Positions 8,823 through 17,505 of a stretch of DNA of 42,265 bases are shown piece by piece. This DNA is from Anaerolineae bacterium (GTDB lineage Bacteria > Chloroflexota > Anaerolineae > Anaerolineales > Villigracilaceae). Both the position numbers and the translations under genes were made by a program. The DNA lies in assembly GCA_022616105.1 (NCBI GenBank), contig JAKEFL010000231.1, forward strand, positions 1-42,265, written 5' to 3'. Each line of letters begins with the position of its first letter. Within the stretch, counting starts at the first letter, position 1. The notes under the pieces are model-generated. The model did not search any database. It was not told the DNA's origin and was given only the letters and a program-made list of their open reading frames with translations.

Positions 8823-9695
8823 ATGCACACTATCTTGAAAAGTAATACTAAAACTGTCACCATAGGTGCAGACAAGCCGTTCGTCATCATCGGTGAAAAG
8901 ATAAACCCGACTGGAATCAAGAAACTTGGACAGGCGCTCGTTGACCAAAACTTCGAGTACGTCAAATATCTCGCGCAGAGACAAGTCGCCTGGGGCGCGG
9001 ATGTGTTGGATGTCAATGTCGGTCACCCACAGATTGACGAAGCCGCGATCATGCCGAAGGTAGTTGAAGCAGTCTTGTCCGTTGTGGATGTGCCATTGTG
9101 CATTGACTCAAATGAGCCGAAGATCCTGGAAGCTGGTTTGAAGGTAACGCCCGGAAAGCCGTTAGTGAATTCAGTGAACGGAGAGGACAAGCAACTGGCG
9201 ACAGTTCTGCCCATCGTCAAGGATCGAGGCGCGGCGGTGATTGGGATGGCAATCGGCAATGAGGGTATCCCTGCTACACCGGAGGGACGTCTCGCCGCGG
9301 CGGGGAAGATCATTGAGCGCGCGGCAAAGATGGGCATCCCGATCGAGGACATTGTCATTGACCCTCTTGTGATGACGGTGGGTCATAACAGCAACGCGGG
9401 CCTGGTGACGTTGAAGTCGATTGAGTTGATCAAGAAGGAATATGGGGTAAATATGAGTCTTGGCGCGAGCAATGTCTCGTTTGGTCTGCCAGACCGTCAT
9501 TCGGTGAACAGCGCGTTCCTTGCACTGGCAGTGCAGACAGGTGTGACCATATCCATTACTGACCCGATCAAATTGGGAAGTTCCATCCGCGCGATCGATT
9601 TATTACTTGGTAAGGACGCGAATTCGATGAGGTATCTGAAGTATTTCAGAATGACGGAGAAGTTGAGGGCGGAAGAGGCGGCAGTGATGGTGTAG
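8823..9695 (+). CDS. Dihydropteroate synthase-like methyltetrahydrofolate:corrinoid methyltransferase (AcsE-like)
   Basis: IIGEKINPTG, GADVLDVNVG, PLCIDSNEPKILEAGL, NSVNGE, VIDPLVMTVG, SLGASNVSFGLPDR. Confidence 0.88.
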   Translation: MHTILKSNTKTVTIGADKPFVIIGEKINPTGIKKLGQALVDQNFEYVKYLAQRQVAWGADVLDVNVGHPQIDEAAIMPKVVEAVLSVVDVPLCIDSNEPKILEAGLKVTPGKPLVNSVNGEDKQLATVLPIVKDRGAAVIGMAIGNEGIPATPEGRLAAAGKIIERAAKMGIPIEDIVIDPLVMTVGHNSNAGLVTLKSIELIKKEYGVNMSLGASNVSFGLPDRHSVNSAFLALAVQTGVTISITDPIKLGSSIRAIDLLLGKDANSMRYLKYFRMTEKLRAEEAAVMV

Positions 9696-12126
9696 TAATT
9701 GGCCCCACAGGGATGCTTCGCAATAAGTGGTAATTGTGGAGGAATCGGAGAATTAGAGACTGGAGATTGGAAGGGCTGGTGGTTGAGTAGCCCGAAGCGA
9801 CACTTGCACCGCACGCAAGTGCAGGTGTAGCGAAGGGTGTATCGAAACCACCAGTAAGTAAAGCAACTTTTGTTACAAGAGTGTTTTTGATTCCTGTTGG
9901 TTTCGACTGCTTGCGCTCGACCAGCGGAATTTTATTTGAATTAATCTTTAGATCATTTTCTTCTACTTCAACAACATCATTTTCAAATCCAAAGAACGTC
10001 CAAAAAGTGACTTGGGATTGATTTGCCTCAAGCATCACGGAAATGGCTGGTTCTTTGTGACCGTAATATCGCGAACGCCAGCCGCGCGTGGAGTTGGGGT
10101 CCGCGCGGACGATAGAGAAGTTCTCGTTTCCTTCCATCAATCCCATTTCAATCAAAATTTTGGAGTCGGACAGCTTGCTGTCAGTTTTTGCTGGAGTCAG
10201 CCATAAGCCATGTGCAGTAGCAAGCTCCTGCACTCCAAAATCTCCATCACAGAGCAACCAATGCAAAGCATAACGATGTGGTTCGTTTGCGATAAGGTTA
10301 TCAATGACAAGCCAGCGGTCATCTTCTAATATCATCACAGTTCGTTTGTGAGCCACGGGTTTGTAGCCATTGTGTTCGCCTTGCCAGATTTTTTCGTTGT
10401 GTTTAAGAACTTTGCCTTTTGCCCAATTCGTCCACGTGAAGCGACTGAACATGGTCATTTGGTCTTTGCCATCTACAGTTACTGTATTATGAACAGAGGT
10501 GCGTGCAAAACCATTGCGCCAGATGCCTTTACCGCTGTATAGATAGGTCCCCGCATCGCAGGCGATATTGTGACCGTGAATCCACAAGTCTACGTGGAGT
10601 TGGTCGGCGTGGGAGGGGCGGGAGCGGAAGTCCGTGCAGCGGATGAGGGCTTTGCTGTTTGCACCGCGGAGGAGGAATACTCCCCCATTAAGAAAACTTG
10701 TGCTATCTTGACTCTCCCTCACCCTAACCTCTCCTTCGGAGCGCTTCGCAGTCTCCCGCTGGGAGAGGGGACTCGTGCCATATAACCAAAATATATCTTC
10801 GTCCCATTCACCAGAGTCAAATAATGATTCGCCTTTTGTTATAAAGGAACCCAACTGCAAAAGCGGACGATAATCGGTGAAGTCGCAGTTGTTCAATGGC
10901 AGGACTAAGGCACCATCATTTGAACCATAGACAGGCATTTGTCCTGTTTGGGGGTCGATAAGTTGGGAGAGGTAGGTGATAGAGGATGAGGTTTTTTGAT
11001 AAACGAGACTGGAGACTGGAGATTGGTTTAACTCGCCTAGTCGAATCATGTACAGATAGATTTGCAGGATAAAGCGATGATAATTCAGCGAATACATAGA
11101 GTAACTACCATCGTGGAAAATTTGTTTAACTGCTTCCTCTTCGAGTAGTTTCTTACCTAGTGCAAGATATTTTTCCGCGTCTTTCAATTCGGGGAAAAGC
11201 AATCCAACTAACCATAATCCAAAGGCTTCGCTGATGGTGTGATTGCTTTTTGTGGAAATAGCGTAGTCAATGTTCTTATAGATCCGTTCGGCTTGTGCGG
11301 CGACGAACGTAGTGAACCGCGCGATGTGTTGAGGAGTTGCAGAAGGAGAATTAGAGAATTGGTAGTAACCGAACATCCATGCCATGAGGCGGAGGACGAT
11401 TTCCTGTCCGTCTTTCCAGTTGGCGCCTGTGTTCGGAGGATTATGTTCCGCCCAATCAAGAATCAATTGCCAGAAGGCTTCGGCGTATTTTTCATCTTGA
11501 GAGGCGGCATAGGCGCGGACGAGGGTGTAGACAAAACTGAATCGGTTCGCTTCCCAGATAAATTTGATATCAATGTTGGCATCGTCGGAGATTTGGGACC
11601 AGTGTTTGGTAGATATGTCACTCTGAGGGAGCGCACTTAGCGACCGAAGAGTCTCGGATGGTTGATGTAGAGACCCTTCGCTATCGCTCAGGGTGACATA
11701 GCTGGAAAAATAATCTTGCTGCCAATTGGGAGGAAAACCAGTTTGATGAAATTGATGAGCAAAATATCTTATTTCGCCAGATAAGATTCGATTGGCTTCA
11801 TCAATAGCGGTTTGCTTATTCCATGGGAGGGTTGAAGGTAAACGCGCTTCGTCTGCGCTCGACAATCGCTCGCTCCGTTCAGCGCGAAGAGAACCGAAAA
11901 AAAACTTAGGAGAATTTTGTTTTCGCCATTGAGTATATGATTCAGGGTTCGATGAGATATCTTTCTTCAACCAAGTTTCAAGCGGGCGGTCATTCCATCT
12001 ATATTGTGGCATTTGCAAACGGATGAGTCCCGTGCGGAGGCGAAAGGCGTAGACGAGGCGAAAGACTGACCAACGGAATCCAAGCTCTCGGTAGAGCGAA
12101 GCGAACGTCTGGAGTTTCATCAACAT
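9646..12126 (-). CDS. Heparinase II/III family protein carrying several repeat-derived insertions
   Basis: IKFIWEANRFSFVYTLVRAYA, NHTISEAFGLWLVGLLFPEL, RPSHADQLHVDLWIHGHNIACDAGTYLYSG, HNTVTVDGKDQM. Confidence 0.88.
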   Translation of the reverse strand: MLMKLQTFASLYRELGFRWSVFRLVYAFRLRTGLIRLQMPQYRWNDRPLETWLKKDISSNPESYTQWRKQNSPKFFFGSLRAERSERLSSADEARLPSTLPWNKQTAIDEANRILSGEIRYFAHQFHQTGFPPNWQQDYFSSYVTLSDSEGSLHQPSETLRSLSALPQSDISTKHWSQISDDANIDIKFIWEANRFSFVYTLVRAYAASQDEKYAEAFWQLILDWAEHNPPNTGANWKDGQEIVLRLMAWMFGYYQFSNSPSATPQHIARFTTFVAAQAERIYKNIDYAISTKSNHTISEAFGLWLVGLLFPELKDAEKYLALGKKLLEEEAVKQIFHDGSYSMYSLNYHRFILQIYLYMIRLGELNQSPVSSLVYQKTSSSITYLSQLIDPQTGQMPVYGSNDGALVLPLNNCDFTDYRPLLQLGSFITKGESLFDSGEWDEDIFWLYGTSPLSQRETAKRSEGEVRVRESQDSTSFLNGGVFLLRGANSKALIRCTDFRSRPSHADQLHVDLWIHGHNIACDAGTYLYSGKGIWRNGFARTSVHNTVTVDGKDQMTMFSRFTWTNWAKGKVLKHNEKIWQGEHNGYKPVAHKRTVMILEDDRWLVIDNLIANEPHRYALHWLLCDGDFGVQELATAHGLWLTPAKTDSKLSDSKILIEMGLMEGNENFSIVRADPNSTRGWRSRYYGHKEPAISVMLEANQSQVTFWTFFGFENDVVEVEENDLKINSNKIPLVERKQSKPTGIKNTLVTKVALLTGGFDTPFATPALACGASVASGYSTTSPSNLQSLILRFLHNYHLLRSIPVGPITTPSLPPLPPSTSPSF
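9776..9854. repeat. Repeat element in the C-terminal coding part of the heparinase-like gene
   Basis: ctggtggtt / aaccaccag termini enclosing cgacacttgcaccgcacgcaagtgcaggtg, related to 12186-12215. Confidence 0.7.
10713..10771. repeat. Repeat element (ctccctcaccctaacctctc... type) within the heparinase-like gene
   Basis: tctccctcaccctaacctctcc...gggagagggg; related to the element in recQ (26357-26447). Encodes SPLSQRETAKRSEGEVRVRE. Confidence 0.65.
11615..11699. repeat. Repeat element (gtcaccctgagc type) within the heparinase-like gene
   Basis: atgtcactctgag...ctcagggtgacat; minus strand atgtcaccctgagcgatagcgaagggtctct nearly matches 5225-5254. Encodes YVTLSDSEGSLHQPSETLRSLSALPQSDI. Confidence 0.8.
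11844..11888. repeat. Repeat segment within the heparinase-like gene
   Basis: gcgcttcgtctgcgc...gctccgttcagcgcgaa matches the intergenic repeat at 3018-3054. Confidence 0.7.
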
Positions 12127-12174
12127 TAAGAAGGGATTTAAAACACGAAGGAAAATCCTTAAGGATTAAGAACC

Positions 12175-13224
12175 TTAGTGGACCTCACCTGCACTTGCGC
12201 CAGGTGCAAGTGTCGTGTCCTTTGTGGTTAAAGATTTTGCATGGCGAGATAAGAGAATCCAAATGAGCGGAAGTCCCAAAATAATCAATGGCGGGGCATA
12301 GACTTGTCCCCATGACCACGCGTAGGAGAGCAGGCCCGCGAGCAGAGTCAGGGAAATATACAATGTGCTAATGGCTGCATGACTGTAGCCGCCAATGACC
12401 AGACGTTGATAGAGATGTGTGCGATGCGCGGTAAAAATATTTTCACGTTTGAGGGCTCGGCGAATGAAAGTTACGCCCGCGTCCATGATGAAGGTCCACA
12501 TCAGGAGCGTGCCGAGCATGAGCGCGTCGCCGCTTTGATCGGACGATATCAAAGGTAGAGCCGCAAAGGTATAACCGAGAAACGTGCTGGCAACGTCGCC
12601 CATGAAAATTTTTGCAGGCGACCAGTTATGACCCAGAAAACCCAAGCTGCTCGCAGCGATGGCTAATGCAATCCAAAACGCAAACGGACTATGCGCGTTG
12701 GTCGCTAGCAACATCCAGCCTAGACTACCTGCAAATGCCACACCGCCCGCGATGCCGTCAATACCGTCCATGAAGTTATAGGCGTTCGTCAAGCCGATGA
12801 TCCACAAAAACGTGATGACGACTCCTACCACTCCCAGTTGCAATTCTCCGAACAATGGAATCGTGACCGATTTGAAATACCCCAACCCATAAATCGAGAC
12901 CACCGCGACAAGCCCGTGCACCGCAAAACGGACGCGCGTCGAAAGGGATGAGACATCGTCGCGCCAACCTAACCATGCAATGACCAAACCACATGCAATA
13001 TAAATAAGCACACGGCTTGCATCCGCTTCCTTCATTGACCATAAAGCTGTCGCTATTACCAACATAACAATTGCCAGCCCGCCCCCGCGCGGCGTGGGCA
13101 TGGAATGTAAACTGCGTTCGTTTGGATGGTCTATGATTTGACGTCGGTCCGCGTAACGACGAATGAGGTAGACGCCGATGTAAGAGAGGATGGTGAGTAG
13201 GAGGAAGATAAGAAGTTGGGTCAC
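12175..13224 (-). CDS. MraY/WecA-like glycosyl-1-phosphate transferase (paralog 1)
   Basis: NAYNFMDGIDGIAGG, GFLGHNWSPAKIFMGDVASTFLGY, RRALKRENIFTAHRTHLYQRL. Confidence 0.9.
   Translation of the reverse strand: MTQLLIFLLLTILSYIGVYLIRRYADRRQIIDHPNERSLHSMPTPRGGGLAIVMLVIATALWSMKEADASRVLIYIACGLVIAWLGWRDDVSSLSTRVRFAVHGLVAVVSIYGLGYFKSVTIPLFGELQLGVVGVVITFLWIIGLTNAYNFMDGIDGIAGGVAFAGSLGWMLLATNAHSPFAFWIALAIAASSLGFLGHNWSPAKIFMGDVASTFLGYTFAALPLISSDQSGDALMLGTLLMWTFIMDAGVTFIRRALKRENIFTAHRTHLYQRLVIGGYSHAAISTLYISLTLLAGLLSYAWSWGQVYAPPLIILGLPLIWILLSRHAKSLTTKDTTLAPGASAGEVH
12186..12215. repeat. Hairpin repeat at the 3' end of the WecA-like gene
   Basis: cacctgcacttgcgccaggtgcaagtgtcg; near copy at about 9799-9829 (reverse strand). 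Encodes DTLAPGASAGE. Confidence 0.65.
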
Positions 13225-13287
13225 AGAGATGATTGTAAACGAGACTTGAAATTTTCGCTCTCAATAACTCAATGATAGAATTAGCAA

Positions 13288-14637
13288 ATGGCATCCCCCA
13301 CTCAACTCAAATTGGGATTTGATGGCACTGAAGAAGTTCAGGAAGAAGAAAAGAAATCTGAACTTTCCAATGGTCGCGCCAATAAATTATCTCTTCAAGA
13401 CCGTGCCTTTCATGATTGGTATCGGTTTGTTTTGTCATTTCCACCGCACTTGGTTAGAGAGTACATCACAAAATTTGAACTGAGTCAAAATAGTGTTGTA
13501 CTAGACCCATTCTGCGGTACAGGAACAACACTGGTTGAAGCAAAGTTAACAGGAATGAAAGCCATTGGTTTAGAAGGTAATCCTTTCCCACATTTTGCTT
13601 CATCAGTCAAGACTGAATGGAACTTGGATGCAGATTTGCTTTCGTCGTATGCACAAAAAATAGCAGATGAAGTATTGGATGTTCTGAAGTCGCAAGGCAT
13701 TGACGACAATTTTCCTCTTGAAATAGATAACAAGAAACTAAGAACTCTCTCGCCAGAGGCAGAAAAACTTATCTTGACAAACTCAATAAGTCCACTTCCG
13801 TTACACAAGACACTGGTTTTGTTCGAACTCCTCAAAAAGCATGAGACAGAACCTTATTATCGCCATTTACTTTTGGCTTTGGGAAATGCTTTGGTGTTCA
13901 AAATCAGTAATTTGCATTTTGGTCCAGAAGTGGGAGTCAGGAATCCTAAAATTGATGTTCCTGTTGTTTCAAATTGGCTGGTTGAAGTCGATAAAATGAT
14001 AAAAGACTTGCGCAAGATTGCAGGAAAATCATTTTCAGACACTCAAGTCCACTTGACAGATGCTCGCAACTTGGAAATATTGGAACCAAATTCTGTTGAT
14101 GCAGTCATTACATCACCCCCCTATCCAAATGAAAAAGATTACACTAGAATTACAAGGCTCGAGTCGGTTCTACTTGGGTTTATTAATAACAAAAAGGAAT
14201 TGCAGGAATTAAAGAGAAAACTTGTGAGGTCAAACACGCGCGGTATTTACAAAGATGATGATGATGATAAGTGGGTTACCGATATTCCAGAAATCCAACG
14301 TATTGCACAGGAAATCGAAAAACGTCGGATTGAACTTGGAAAAGATTCGGGGTTTGAAAAACTATATCCAAAAGCTGCAAAATTATATTTTGGTGGTATG
14401 GCAAAACACCTGTCCAGTCTGCGCAAGGTTCTTCGCCCTGGGGCGCGGCTTGCCTATGTAGTCGGTGACCAAGCGTCTTATTTACGCGTAATGATAAGAA
14501 CCGGCCAGCTTTTGGGAGATATTGCCCAGAAACTCGGCTATGAACTCGTTGACATTGACTTATTCCGTACTCGATTGGCAACAGCCACAAAGGAACAATT
14601 GCGAGAAGAAGTAGTTATCCTAAAATGGAGTGGGTAA
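13288..14637 (+). CDS. DNA methyltransferase (type II RM, TSPPY class)
   Basis: LDPFCGTGTTLVEAKLTGMKAIGLEGNP and VDAVITSPPYPNEKDYTR. Confidence 0.88.
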   Translation: MASPTQLKLGFDGTEEVQEEEKKSELSNGRANKLSLQDRAFHDWYRFVLSFPPHLVREYITKFELSQNSVVLDPFCGTGTTLVEAKLTGMKAIGLEGNPFPHFASSVKTEWNLDADLLSSYAQKIADEVLDVLKSQGIDDNFPLEIDNKKLRTLSPEAEKLILTNSISPLPLHKTLVLFELLKKHETEPYYRHLLLALGNALVFKISNLHFGPEVGVRNPKIDVPVVSNWLVEVDKMIKDLRKIAGKSFSDTQVHLTDARNLEILEPNSVDAVITSPPYPNEKDYTRITRLESVLLGFINNKKELQELKRKLVRSNTRGIYKDDDDDKWVTDIPEIQRIAQEIEKRRIELGKDSGFEKLYPKAAKLYFGGMAKHLSSLRKVLRPGARLAYVVGDQASYLRVMIRTGQLLGDIAQKLGYELVDIDLFRTRLATATKEQLREEVVILKWSG

Positions 14638-14642
14638 GGATC

Positions 14643-15443
14643 ATGGAAAACAAAGAAGCCAATCGTTACTCCAGAATTCTTGAAGCCATTTTTATAAAAC
14701 GCTTCAAGAAAGGTACGACTGAGATTGAATTCGAACGTGCAGAATTCAGCCAAGTTGCAGACGAATTAGGAATTGTCCTTCCTAAAAACTTGGGAGATGT
14801 TCTCTATTCATTCAGGTACAGAACGAATTTGCCAAAGTCCATCACTTCAAAAGCCCCGAAAGGTTATGAATGGATTATAAGGCCGGCAGGCAAGGGAAAA
14901 TACAAACTTGTAATTGCCAAGCAATCAAATATTATCCCATCAACTATTCTAGCAGAGACAAAAATTCCAGATGCAACCCCAGGCATCATAGCCAAATATT
15001 CAATGAACGACGAGCAATCCTTATTGGCAAAACTTCGCTATAATCGCTTGATTGACATTTTTACTGGTTTGACTTGCTATTCCCTACAAAATCATTTGAG
15101 AACAACTTTGAGCGACGGCTCGCAAGTGGAAACCGACGAAATCTATATCGGCTTAGATAAGCGCGGTGCGCATTATATACTGCCAGTTCAAGCGAAAGGT
15201 GGCAAAGACAAGATTGGTGTGATACAAATTGAACAAGATTTTGAAATGTGTACAATCAAATTTCCAGGTTTGGTTTGCCGTCTCATTGCTGCACAATTTA
15301 TTGATAAAAACCTGATTGCCCTTTTTGAGTTCGAACCTTCAAAAGATGGAATAAAAGTCACTTCTGAAAAGCATTATCGCTTGGTAAAACCAGACGAACT
15401 ATCACCAGAAGAGTTGAAAAATTATTTGGTAAGGCAAGATTAG
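14643..15443 (+). CDS. Putative restriction endonuclease, PD-(D/E)XK-like
   Basis: Adjacent to the methyltransferase; TDEIYIGLDKRGAHYILPVQAKGGKD fits an E/D...QxK core. Confidence 0.7.
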   Translation: MENKEANRYSRILEAIFIKRFKKGTTEIEFERAEFSQVADELGIVLPKNLGDVLYSFRYRTNLPKSITSKAPKGYEWIIRPAGKGKYKLVIAKQSNIIPSTILAETKIPDATPGIIAKYSMNDEQSLLAKLRYNRLIDIFTGLTCYSLQNHLRTTLSDGSQVETDEIYIGLDKRGAHYILPVQAKGGKDKIGVIQIEQDFEMCTIKFPGLVCRLIAAQFIDKNLIALFEFEPSKDGIKVTSEKHYRLVKPDELSPEELKNYLVRQD

Positions 15444-15481
15444 TTTCATAACTGTTTACGATATGAACTAACATTTGCCTG

Positions 15482-15523
15482 AAACAAGGAACTCGGAGGC
15501 TTTCACCTCCGAGTTCCTTGTTT
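15482..15523 (+). terminator. Strong hairpin after the RM cassette
   Basis: 18-bp perfect stem aaacaaggaactcggagg / cctccgagttccttgttt, 6-nt loop. Confidence 0.85.
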
Positions 15524-15556
15524 ATGCTGGTCTCACACGGGAATAGTCAACGTGCT

Positions 15557-15695
15557 TTACTCAATTCAATTCTTATCCTTCCTCAAACGAAACGGACTGA
15601 CCCCAAAATCCCTCTCTGCTTCCGCATAACTAAAATCCTCATTCTCATTCAGGCGCAAGACCTGTTCCGCTTTGATTAGGAATGCGTCCGAGAAG
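15557..15695 (-). pseudogene. Remnant of the C-terminus of an NAD-epimerase paralogous to 17506-18375
   Basis: Minus-strand translation AFLIKAEQVLRLNENEDFSYAEAERDFGVSPF vs PFPLKAEQVLRLNEDKAFSYADAQRDFSYAPL. Confidence 0.85.
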
Positions 15696-15720
15696 TTTTT
15701 CGCTAACAACCCTTGAAAAA

Positions 15721-15741
15721 ATGTTAGCATTGTGCTAACAT
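15721..15741. promoter_or_regulatory. Probable toxin-antitoxin operator
   Basis: atgttagca-ttg-tgctaacat inverted repeat ending 6 bp before the GTG start. Confidence 0.65.
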
Positions 15742-15747
15742 AGAGTC

Positions 15748-16005
15748 GTGTACAAAATCATCATCAAGAAAGAAGCCTCAAAATCGTTGAACAAACTTCC
15801 ACGCAATATAGCAAAGACGATTCGTGAGAAACTTGAAGCTATTGCTGCCAACCCATACGCTGACCATCCAAATGCGAAAAAACTACAAGGAAGAGATGGT
15901 TACCGTCTCAGAGTTGGAGACTGGCGAGTAATTTACGAAATACAAAATAATGAATTGGTAATATTGGTTCTGAGAGTTGCTCCACGCGGAGAGGTGTACC
16001 GATGA
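15748..16005 (+). CDS. RelE/ParE family toxin
   Basis: MYKIIIKKEASKSLNKLPRNIAKTIREKL...KLQGRDGYRLRVGDWRVIYEI. Confidence 0.9.
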   Translation: MYKIIIKKEASKSLNKLPRNIAKTIREKLEAIAANPYADHPNAKKLQGRDGYRLRVGDWRVIYEIQNNELVILVLRVAPRGEVYR

Positions 16006-16391
16006 AAGAAAATATTCAATTAATTGAACGAGATGGCAAGCCTGAATGGGCTATTCTTCCTTATGAGGATTATCTATATCTTCTTGAGCAGGCTGAAATG
16101 CTTGAAGATATCCGCGACTACGATGCTGCAAAAGCCGAGCTTGAAAATGGAGAAGATGAACTAATTCCCTCTGAAGTTGTATTTGCGATTCTGGACGGCG
16201 AAAATCCTATCAAGGTTTGGCGCGAGTATCGCGGGCTGACACAACAACAACTGGCAGACGCGGCGGGAATTAGCAAGCCCTATCTCTCGCAAATCGAAAC
16301 AGGCAAACGGACAGGGACGACTGAAATCTTATCCGCGATTGCGAAGGTGTTAGATGTGTCGCTGGATGAGGTAGTAGAAAGAAAAGAGTAA
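16002..16391 (+). CDS. XRE-family HTH antitoxin
   Basis: Overlaps the toxin by 4 bp; IKVWREYRGLTQQQLADAAGISKPYLSQIETGKR. Confidence 0.9.
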   Translation: MKENIQLIERDGKPEWAILPYEDYLYLLEQAEMLEDIRDYDAAKAELENGEDELIPSEVVFAILDGENPIKVWREYRGLTQQQLADAAGISKPYLSQIETGKRTGTTEILSAIAKVLDVSLDEVVERKE

Positions 16392-16436
16392 AATTTGGCG
16401 GCGAAGAGCCACCTTTTTGTTTGAGTTAAGAGACTT

Positions 16437-16493
16437 TACTCAACTCCAATCTTATCCCTCCTCAAACGAAAACGGACTGGACCAAAAGTATAT
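16437..16493 (-). repeat. Second copy of the epimerase-tail sequence, flanking the TA cassette
   Basis: ctttactcaactccaatcttatccctcctcaaacgaaaacggactgg vs ctttactcaattcaattcttatccttcctcaaacgaaacggactga at about 15553. Confidence 0.7.
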
Positions 16494-17504
16494 TCACTCA
16501 ACACTGCGCAAGCGCGCTGCATGAAAGGTCAACAGACTCCAGATCACTAGGAGACTCGCAAATATCAATGGTGGAGCGATATAACTGCCTTGCAACCAGA
16601 TATGGGAAAGGTATCCTGCAAGCAGCGTTAGCACAATATATAAGGAACTTATCGTTGAGTGCTTGTATCCACTGATGACCAGGCATTGAAACAGGTGGGA
16701 ACGATGACGCGAAAAAATATTTTCGCGTTTGATCAAACGCCCAATGAAGGTCACACTTGCATCCATAATGACGGTCCACATCAAAAGTGTCCCGATCAGT
16801 AACGCATCTCCCCTTTGATCGGAAACGATCAGTGATAGAACAGCGAAACTATAACCAAGAAACGTGCTGGCAGCATCGCCCATAAAAATTTTAGCAGGTG
16901 ACCAGTTATGTCCAAGAAAGCCCAAACTGCTGGCTGCAATTGATAGTGCAACCCAAAAAGCAAAGGCATTATTGACGTTTAATGAAAGCCACATCCAGCC
17001 CAAGCCCGCGCTGAACGCCACGCCGCCCGCCATGCCGTCAATGCCATCCATAAAATTAAAAGCGTTTGTCAAACCGACAATCCACAAAAACGTGATGATG
17101 ATTCCAACCACTCCAAGTTGAAGTTCACCAGACGATGCCAATGTGATGACCTTGAAATATCCCATCCCCCATATGGAAATCATAGCGACGAGACCTTGAA
17201 TTACCAGGCGGAAGCCTGCAGGTAAGGAATGAACATCATCGCGCCAGCCCATCCAGGCGATGATGGATCCGGAGACAATGTAAATCAGACTTCGTTTCCA
17301 ATCCGTTTCATTAGCCACCCATGCGCCTGTTGCAAGCACAAGGATGGCAATGACCAGCCCTCCCCCGAGCGGCATTGGAATGGAATGTGAACTGCCTTCA
17401 TTTGGGTGATCCATAATCTTATACTGCAATGCCAAACGGCGAATATAGAAAACACCGATGTAGGAGAGAACGGACAGGAGGCAAAACACAGTAACTTGCA
17501 ACAT
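16494..17504 (-). CDS. MraY/WecA-like glycosyl-1-phosphate transferase (paralog 2)
   Basis: NAFNFMDGIDGMAGG, GFLGHNWSPAKIFMGDAASTFLGY; closely similar to 12175-13224. Confidence 0.9.
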   Translation of the reverse strand: MLQVTVFCLLSVLSYIGVFYIRRLALQYKIMDHPNEGSSHSIPMPLGGGLVIAILVLATGAWVANETDWKRSLIYIVSGSIIAWMGWRDDVHSLPAGFRLVIQGLVAMISIWGMGYFKVITLASSGELQLGVVGIIITFLWIVGLTNAFNFMDGIDGMAGGVAFSAGLGWMWLSLNVNNAFAFWVALSIAASSLGFLGHNWSPAKIFMGDAASTFLGYSFAVLSLIVSDQRGDALLIGTLLMWTVIMDASVTFIGRLIKRENIFSRHRSHLFQCLVISGYKHSTISSLYIVLTLLAGYLSHIWLQGSYIAPPLIFASLLVIWSLLTFHAARLRSVE

Positions 17505-17505
17505 A

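Noticed and set aside
2940-12220. Possible CRISPR array from the many short palindromic repeats
   Set aside because: Repeats are dispersed, of several types, with no regular spacer length and no cas genes.
13288-16391. Larger integrative element or prophage carrying the RM and TA genes
   Set aside because: No integrase, transposase, att-like repeat pair or tRNA seen at the edges; only the local duplications described above.
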